From an uncultured delta proteobacterium (GTDB lineage: Bacteria > Desulfobacterota > WTBG01 > CAIYCZ01): a stretch of DNA of 10,129 bases. The stretch covers positions 1 through 10,129 of the forward strand of contig CAIYCZ010000545.1 in the NCBI GenBank assembly GCA_903924805.1, given 5' to 3'. The notes below the pieces were generated by a model that was not told the DNA's origin, did not search any database, and saw only the letters and a list, made by a program, of their open reading frames with translations. This document shows positions 6,618 through 10,129 of this stretch, piece after piece; positions within the stretch are counted from its first letter, which is position 1; each line of letters starts with the position of its first letter. Made by a program: the position numbers and the translations under genes.

Positions 6618-6689
6618 CGCAGATTAGCAGGATTTTAAAGGCCTGCAGGCCGGCACGCCGGCAGGCAAAAGCAGCTGTTTGAATCTGCG
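6618..6689. repeat. nested palindrome between glucanotransferase and galT
   Basis: An outer perfect 8-base inverted repeat, CGCAGATT (6618-6625) and AATCTGCG (6682-6689), encloses a GC-rich stem-loop at 6641-6666 built from GCCTGC, GCCGGC, GCCGGC and GCAGGC with a small bulge. On the - strand the inner hairpin is followed by CCTTTAAAA, which is too poor in T for a clear terminator. It may reduce read-through into galT, stabilise an mRNA end, or be a dispersed repeat. It lies wholly between the two coding regions. Confidence 0.55.
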
Positions 6690-6693
6690 TATG

Positions 6694-8901
6694 TCAGTGA
6701 ACATCAGCGTCCTCGTTGCTTCCCGGTGCCTTGCCCGGGAACTCATACAAACGCAGTGTGATGGAAAAATTTTTTTCCTGGTTTTGATTCAACGTTATTT
6801 TCCAGTGGGTCAGCAGAGAAGACCCCTGATAGGTTTTTTCCAGCCCGTCTTCCGACTGGGAAACAGTCTCCAGAGGAAACCTCCATACCGCAGCTGCAGG
6901 CGAAAGATGCAGTTTTAGCCCGAGACCGGTCCATTCGTCTTTCATCTCAAACTGTTCAACCTGCATGACCGGGCCGCTTGAATTCAAAGCCCATCGCTCT
7001 CCCTGAGCCGGGAAGAGATAGTACCGCAAAGGGTCGTTGCCGGCAAGCAGAGTGAAATTAAATTCAACGCCAAACCACAGGGCTACCGGCCGGTTACCCG
7101 CATTTTTTATGGAATAGGATGCCTCAATTTCCCTCGATTCATCATTACATACAAAGTGCTTCCTGACCATAATCGGAACCTGGCCATCCTGCTCCCAGAC
7201 AAAGCCGTTCCTCGACAGGATCATGCTGACAGCAGGCCTGGAGTCCCATTTTTTTATCTGTTCCACCTGATAGGGCTGATTGATGAAATCTCCGCGCTCG
7301 GTGTACTGGCACCGGGAAAAATTTTCCAGGGTTGTCATTTCTCCCAGAAAATGGTCGAGAAAAGAGTTGCGCCTGAACCAGTCATAGAACAGATTATCCT
7401 GGACCCCTTTAGTTTTTATTTTTGAAATATGGTGGATGGAAAGCGGCTGCTCGCCCTCATGCGGGGTGCTCCCCGGGGATTCAGGCAGCTTGAGCTTTCG
7501 ATGGTACGCCTCCATCTTGCGCGACATGATGTTTGAGAGATTAAAGGAGCGCGGCTTGAAGTCAAGTTCAAACAGGGAGCCTCCGTAGTGAGGTGCAAAG
7601 TAGGCATTGAAGGAGCTTCCCGAGATCAAAACTTCATCAGAGAGGTCCCGGTCTAAATCAAACACACGGTAACTTACCCAGGGGCCCTTGCTATGAGCTG
7701 ATGAATCGATAATCTTTTCAGCAGTTATCAGGTGCTCATAGATTGCATGGCGCAGGTAGTTAAGATAAATGCCGCCAAACAGGCCGTGCCAGTATGCACA
7801 GTTGCATTGTCCCCGGTAGAGTTCCCGGCGCGCAGCTGCTGTTCCGTTCCGGGTGCGTTTTTTCGCGGTGTTCTCCCACTGCTCAAGCTGTTCGCTCACC
7901 AGGAGCATCTTCTTGTGCATGAGATTGCTCTCGGGGTATTTCACCAGAAAGTTGTTCCAGTAGCCGCCCCTGATAAAAGCCGTATACTTGTCTTTGAGCT
8001 GCAGATTGCGCAGGGTATCATTCATTTCTTCATAGCGCACGATTGCATCAGCGGGCAGCGCCCATTCCATCATCTCTTCATAGGACAGGGTTGGCAGGTA
8101 GATCCTTCCCTGGGGACGGTGGGAATGCAGGTATTCGGAAAAAGTCTCCATCCTGATATTCTTCTGATTTTTTTCAAGCAGGGTAAAAAAAGACTCCAGC
8201 CACCCGTTCTCGTACACACATGAATAGGTGCCGGGCCACATGCCAAACTTTTCTCCATCATCTCCATAGGTTACCGCCACCCCTTCACCGTCGCTTGCCC
8301 GGTAGAGAAGATATTCAATGGTCTTCTCAGGCTGCTGGAAAGGAATTGTGTAGCGCAGCGTCATATCAATGGGAAAAAGTGAAAGCGGGAACCCGTCTTT
8401 TTCTGTCACGTAATAGCCGTGGATTTGCTCAGGGGAAAGGCCGGCATATAAAAAGTGGGTGCTATCAAGCAGTGTGTAGGAAAGTCCGGACTGCGCAATC
8501 AACCGGGGCAGCGCAGGTTCCCATACCCGCTCGGCAAGCCAGATGCCCTTGGGTGATACAGCGCATTTTTCCTGCAGGAAGTCTGTCATCATCTGAATCT
8601 GACCCCGGGCATCCCGCTCCCTCAGTATGGAAAAAATCGGCTCATAAAACCCTCCGCCGAGAAGCTCTACCTGTCCCCGCTTAACGAGATTTCGAATCCG
8701 CTGCAGGAACTCAGGCTGCTCTGCTTCCAGCCACTCAAGCAGCGGTCCTGAAAAATGCAGGGTGGTTTTAATGCCGGGGTGCTTTTCAAGAATGGCCAGG
8801 AAGGGGTCATAACAACGGGTAAAACCTTCATGAAAGACGTGGGCAAAATTTCCGACCGGCTGATGATTGTGGATGCAAAAAAGGAAAGAAACACTTTTCA
8901 T
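6694..8901 (-). CDS. GH57 4-alpha-glucanotransferase / amylase-type enzyme with DUF1925-DUF1926 regions
   Basis: The enzyme should cut and rejoin alpha-1,4-glucans such as glycogen or maltodextrin by a retaining mechanism. From ATG 8901 it has 735 residues. Conserved GH57 regions are HNHQP (11-15), GGGFYEP (82-88), WLAERVWEP (121-129) with expected nucleophile E124, YGDDGEKFGMWPGT (212-225) with expected acid/base D215, and SEYL (255-258). The second half has QCNCAYWHGLFGGIYL (365-380) and HYGGSLFELDF (438-448), typical of the beta-sandwich region of the Thermococcus litoralis glucanotransferase family. A longer frame opens at GTG 8931. I prefer 8901 because it puts HNHQP at the same distance from the start as in that family, although neither start has a good ribosome site. 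There is no signal peptide, so it is cytoplasmic. Amylase activity cannot be excluded. Confidence 0.9.
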   Translation of the reverse strand: MKSVSFLFCIHNHQPVGNFAHVFHEGFTRCYDPFLAILEKHPGIKTTLHFSGPLLEWLEAEQPEFLQRIRNLVKRGQVELLGGGFYEPIFSILRERDARGQIQMMTDFLQEKCAVSPKGIWLAERVWEPALPRLIAQSGLSYTLLDSTHFLYAGLSPEQIHGYYVTEKDGFPLSLFPIDMTLRYTIPFQQPEKTIEYLLYRASDGEGVAVTYGDDGEKFGMWPGTYSCVYENGWLESFFTLLEKNQKNIRMETFSEYLHSHRPQGRIYLPTLSYEEMMEWALPADAIVRYEEMNDTLRNLQLKDKYTAFIRGGYWNNFLVKYPESNLMHKKMLLVSEQLEQWENTAKKRTRNGTAAARRELYRGQCNCAYWHGLFGGIYLNYLRHAIYEHLITAEKIIDSSAHSKGPWVSYRVFDLDRDLSDEVLISGSSFNAYFAPHYGGSLFELDFKPRSFNLSNIMSRKMEAYHRKLKLPESPGSTPHEGEQPLSIHHISKIKTKGVQDNLFYDWFRRNSFLDHFLGEMTTLENFSRCQYTERGDFINQPYQVEQIKKWDSRPAVSMILSRNGFVWEQDGQVPIMVRKHFVCNDESREIEASYSIKNAGNRPVALWFGVEFNFTLLAGNDPLRYYLFPAQGERWALNSSGPVMQVEQFEMKDEWTGLGLKLHLSPAAAVWRFPLETVSQSEDGLEKTYQGSSLLTHWKITLNQNQEKNFSITLRLYEFPGKAPGSNEDADVH

Positions 8902-8966
8902 ATGGGTTATGGGGCGGCAACAGAGAGACACGCGTATCCCATCAGATGGTATCCGTTGCAGTCATT

Positions 8967-9329
8967 TTAGACTTTGCGCGCCTTCTCCTGTTTTTCCTGC
9001 TGCTCTTTACATTCAATACACAGGGCAGTGACCGGCCGTACCGTCATGCGTTCTTCGGATATCTCCTCGCCGCAAAGTTCGCAGATGCCAAAGGTGCCGT
9101 TATCTATCCGCTCGATGGCTTTCTGTATCTTTGGTATCAGCTTTCGTTCCCGGTCGCGGATACGAAGGACAAAGTTCCGGTCAGATTCAAGGGTTGCGCG
9201 GTCAGTCGGGTCGGGGAAGGTATCGTCCTCATCAGTCATTCCCACCACGGTATCCTTTGCACCGGCAAGAATCTCTTCCATCCATTTATTGAGCAGGGAT
9301 TTGAAATACGCTCGTTTCTCTTCATCCAT
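8967..9329 (-). CDS. dksA: RNA polymerase-binding transcription factor DksA
   Basis: DksA enters the RNA polymerase secondary channel and, with ppGpp, adjusts rRNA and biosynthetic promoters. From ATG 9329 the protein has 120 residues. It shows a coiled-coil tip DPTDRA with D40, D43 and A45 corresponding to the functional DxxDxA motif of E. coli DksA, followed by RIRDRERKLIPKIQKAI and a four-cysteine zinc finger (C83, C86, C104, C107). It is shorter than E. coli DksA (151 residues), mainly at the N-terminus. The frame is open to 9374, but 9329 is preferred because GGGGGTGA lies eight bases upstream and because the promoter in the moaC gap would start transcription near 9371. The tip motif separates it from tip-less TraR-type relatives. 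The glucanotransferase begins 65 bp after its stop codon. Confidence 0.92.
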   Translation of the reverse strand: MDEEKRAYFKSLLNKWMEEILAGAKDTVVGMTDEDDTFPDPTDRATLESDRNFVLRIRDRERKLIPKIQKAIERIDNGTFGICELCGEEISEERMTVRPVTALCIECKEQQEKQEKARKV

Positions 9330-9377
9330 GACAGGGATCACCCCCTCGATAGTAATAACTACATAGTATAACAATAT

Positions 9378-9406
9378 ATAATAATACCGCAGCCTGAAAA
9401 TGTAAA
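9378..9406 (-). promoter_or_regulatory. sigma70-type promoter upstream of dksA
   Basis: On the - strand TTTACA (9406-9401), a 17-base spacer and TATTAT (9383-9378) each match consensus at 5 of 6 positions. Transcription would start near 9371, about 40 bases before the dksA ATG at 9329. It lies in the 86-bp gap after moaC, so dksA and the sugar genes downstream need not depend on moaC transcription. Confidence 0.6.
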
Positions 9407-9415
9407 GCAGTAAAG

Positions 9416-9892
9416 TTAGTCACGCGCATAGACGCCGCTTTTGCCACCGCTTTTTTTCACGAGCTGTATGTCAGATATGGTCATGCCCCGGTCAATAGCC
9501 TTGCACATGTCATAAATAGTAAGAGAGGCAATTGATACGGCAACCAGTGCCTCCATTTCAACCCCGGTTTTGCCGGTGATTTTTACGGTAGCCCTGACCG
9601 TTATCCGGCTCCTCTCTTCATGGGGCAGAAAATCCATTGCAACAGAGGTCAGGTTAAGCGGATGGCACATGGGGATGAGATCTGAAGTCTTTTTCGCTGC
9701 CATGATTCCGGCAGTCTGAGCCACACCCAGCACATCTCCCTTTTCTATGGTACGGTCCATGATTCTGCGCAGGGTTTCCGGCTGCATGGTCACCGTTGCC
9801 TGCGCAACAGCCTCTCTGACCGTCTCTTTCTTGTCAGTAACATCAACCATCCGCGATCTGCCTGCTTTATCAAAATGGGTAAAATTACTCAT
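9416..9892 (-). CDS. moaC: cyclic pyranopterin monophosphate synthase MoaC
   Basis: MoaC converts the 3',8-cyclo-GTP made by MoaA into cyclic pyranopterin monophosphate, the first stable intermediate of molybdenum cofactor synthesis. The 158 residues match the family over their full length: MVDVTDK (15-21), KKTSDLIPMCHPL (67-79) with H77, GKTGVEMEAL (107-116), DMCKAIDRGM (128-137) with D128 and K131, and KSGGKSG (147-153). The catalytic H77, D128 and K131 fall at the same numbers as in E. coli MoaC. ATG 9892 follows AGGACAAGG in the preceding bases. No moaA, moaB or other cofactor gene is in the window, so this copy stands apart. The neighbour dksA has its own promoter. It appears intact. Confidence 0.96.
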   Translation of the reverse strand: MSNFTHFDKAGRSRMVDVTDKKETVREAVAQATVTMQPETLRRIMDRTIEKGDVLGVAQTAGIMAAKKTSDLIPMCHPLNLTSVAMDFLPHEERSRITVRATVKITGKTGVEMEALVAVSIASLTIYDMCKAIDRGMTISDIQLVKKSGGKSGVYARD

Positions 9893-9929
9893 CGCCTTGT
9901 CCTGCAGTTTATTAGTAGTATATTTTGAA

Positions 9930-9958
9930 ATATTAGATTATAAGATATGGAGCGTCAA
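9930..9958 (-). promoter_or_regulatory. candidate moaC promoter
   Basis: On the - strand TTGACG (9958-9953), a 17-base spacer and TAATAT (9935-9930) form a plausible sigma70 promoter about 37 bases ahead of the moaC ATG at 9892. A better -10 hexamer, TATAAT (9942-9937), lies nearby but has no -35 at the right distance. I see no molybdenum-cofactor riboswitch fold in this short leader. Confidence 0.4.
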
Positions 9959-9969
9959 GCACTTTATCA

Positions 9970-10107
9970 ATGGCCGACAGAGTCAAACTTTGGGACGCAG
10001 ATAAAATAAAACGGGCAAAACTTCTAAAGCGCAGCGTGTTAAGAAAATATCACACACAAGAAATAACCCGAATGTATAGGAATTTCCTTTTTGATAAGCA
10101 GAGGTAA
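9970..10107 (+). CDS. possible small basic protein, 45 residues
   Basis: ATG 9970 opens a frame of 45 codons ending at TAA 10105. The product is rich in Lys and Arg: it begins MADRVKLWDADKIKRAKLLK and ends RNFLFDKQR. I do not recognise a family. It is divergent from moaC and ends 13 bases before a strong Shine-Dalgarno sequence, so it could be the first gene of a + strand operon continuing outside the window. Against it, the nearest ribosome-like motif (GGAG 9949-9952) is about 17 bases upstream, too far for normal initiation, and so short a frame may be chance. Confidence 0.3.
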   Translation: MADRVKLWDADKIKRAKLLKRSVLRKYHTQEITRMYRNFLFDKQR

Positions 10108-10120
10108 TAAAAGGCAAACA

Positions 10121-10126
10121 GGAGGG
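10121..10126 (+). promoter_or_regulatory. ribosome binding site of a gene starting beyond the right edge
   Basis: GGAGGG at 10121-10126 is a near-perfect Shine-Dalgarno sequence on the + strand and is followed by AAA at the window end. A start codon is expected a few bases outside. This implies a gene divergent from moaC. Its identity cannot be judged here. Confidence 0.5.
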
Positions 10127-10129
10127 AAA

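Noticed and set aside
7732..8223. Long open frame of 163 codons on the + strand
   Set aside because: It lies entirely antisense to the GH57 gene, whose conserved motifs are certain, and its product shows no recognisable motif. It is a codon-usage shadow.
8902..8931. GTG 8931 as the start of the GH57 enzyme
   Set aside because: It adds ten residues not expected in the family. The first catalytic-region motif falls at the usual distance from ATG 8901, and no better ribosome site supports the GTG.
8946..9371. Frame of 141 codons on the + strand with hydrophobic start
   Set aside because: It is the antisense of dksA. The hydrophobic segment mirrors the charged helix of DksA, and no ribosome site precedes it.
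9330..9374. ATG 9374 as the dksA start
   Set aside because: It would lie upstream of the predicted transcription start. ATG 9329 has a good Shine-Dalgarno sequence.
9893..9990. Molybdenum-cofactor riboswitch ahead of moaC
   Set aside because: The leader after the candidate promoter is only about 30 bases and AT-rich, too short for that riboswitch.

Overview
The window looks like a chromosomal segment of a Gram-negative-type bacterium of moderate GC content. DksA, PriA and MoaC are all bacterial housekeeping types. The DUF1925/DUF1926-type GH57 glucanotransferase, the short GalT and the AGX/UAP-like UDP-sugar pyrophosphorylase are a combination I associate with anaerobic lineages such as Nitrospirota, Omnitrophota, Planctomycetota or Desulfobacterota. 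The sequence alone does not let me choose among them.

Layout: positions 1-335 carry what may be the 3' tail of a CDS, a hairpin and an inverted repeat resembling a mobile-element end, then a strong sigma70-type promoter. Positions 336-808 hold a type II toxin-antitoxin locus on the + strand: an intact Phd/YefM/RelB-like antitoxin overlapping a RelE/ParE-like toxin broken by a frameshift and a nonsense codon. Positions 809-1171 are gene-free and filled with degenerate dispersed repeats.

From 9892 down to 1172 seven genes all run on the - strand. In transcription order they are moaC, dksA, a GH57 4-alpha-glucanotransferase, galT, a stand-alone CheY-like receiver, a UDPGP-family pyrophosphorylase and priA. 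Gaps are 35-127 bp. A good promoter (TTTACA-N17-TATTAT) lies in the moaC-dksA gap and probably starts the dksA-to-pyrophosphorylase unit. A nested palindrome separates the glucanotransferase from galT, and a CAAANNN heptad repeat separates the pyrophosphorylase from priA. Either may attenuate or process the transcript.

Functionally, the middle of the run is a small carbohydrate module. The glucanotransferase rearranges alpha-1,4-glucans (glycogen or maltodextrin), GalT exchanges UMP between hexose-1-phosphates, and the pyrophosphorylase makes UDP-sugars from sugar-1-phosphates. A response regulator without a partner kinase sits between the last two. DksA (stringent control), MoaC (molybdenum cofactor) and PriA (replication restart) flank it.

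At the right edge (9893-10129) are a candidate moaC promoter, a possible 45-codon + strand ORF, and a strong Shine-Dalgarno sequence for a + strand gene that must begin just outside the window. The clearest oddities are the decayed toxin with its preserved antitoxin, the Fur-box-like palindrome on the antitoxin promoter, and the structured intergenic repeats. I found no clearly new multi-gene system.
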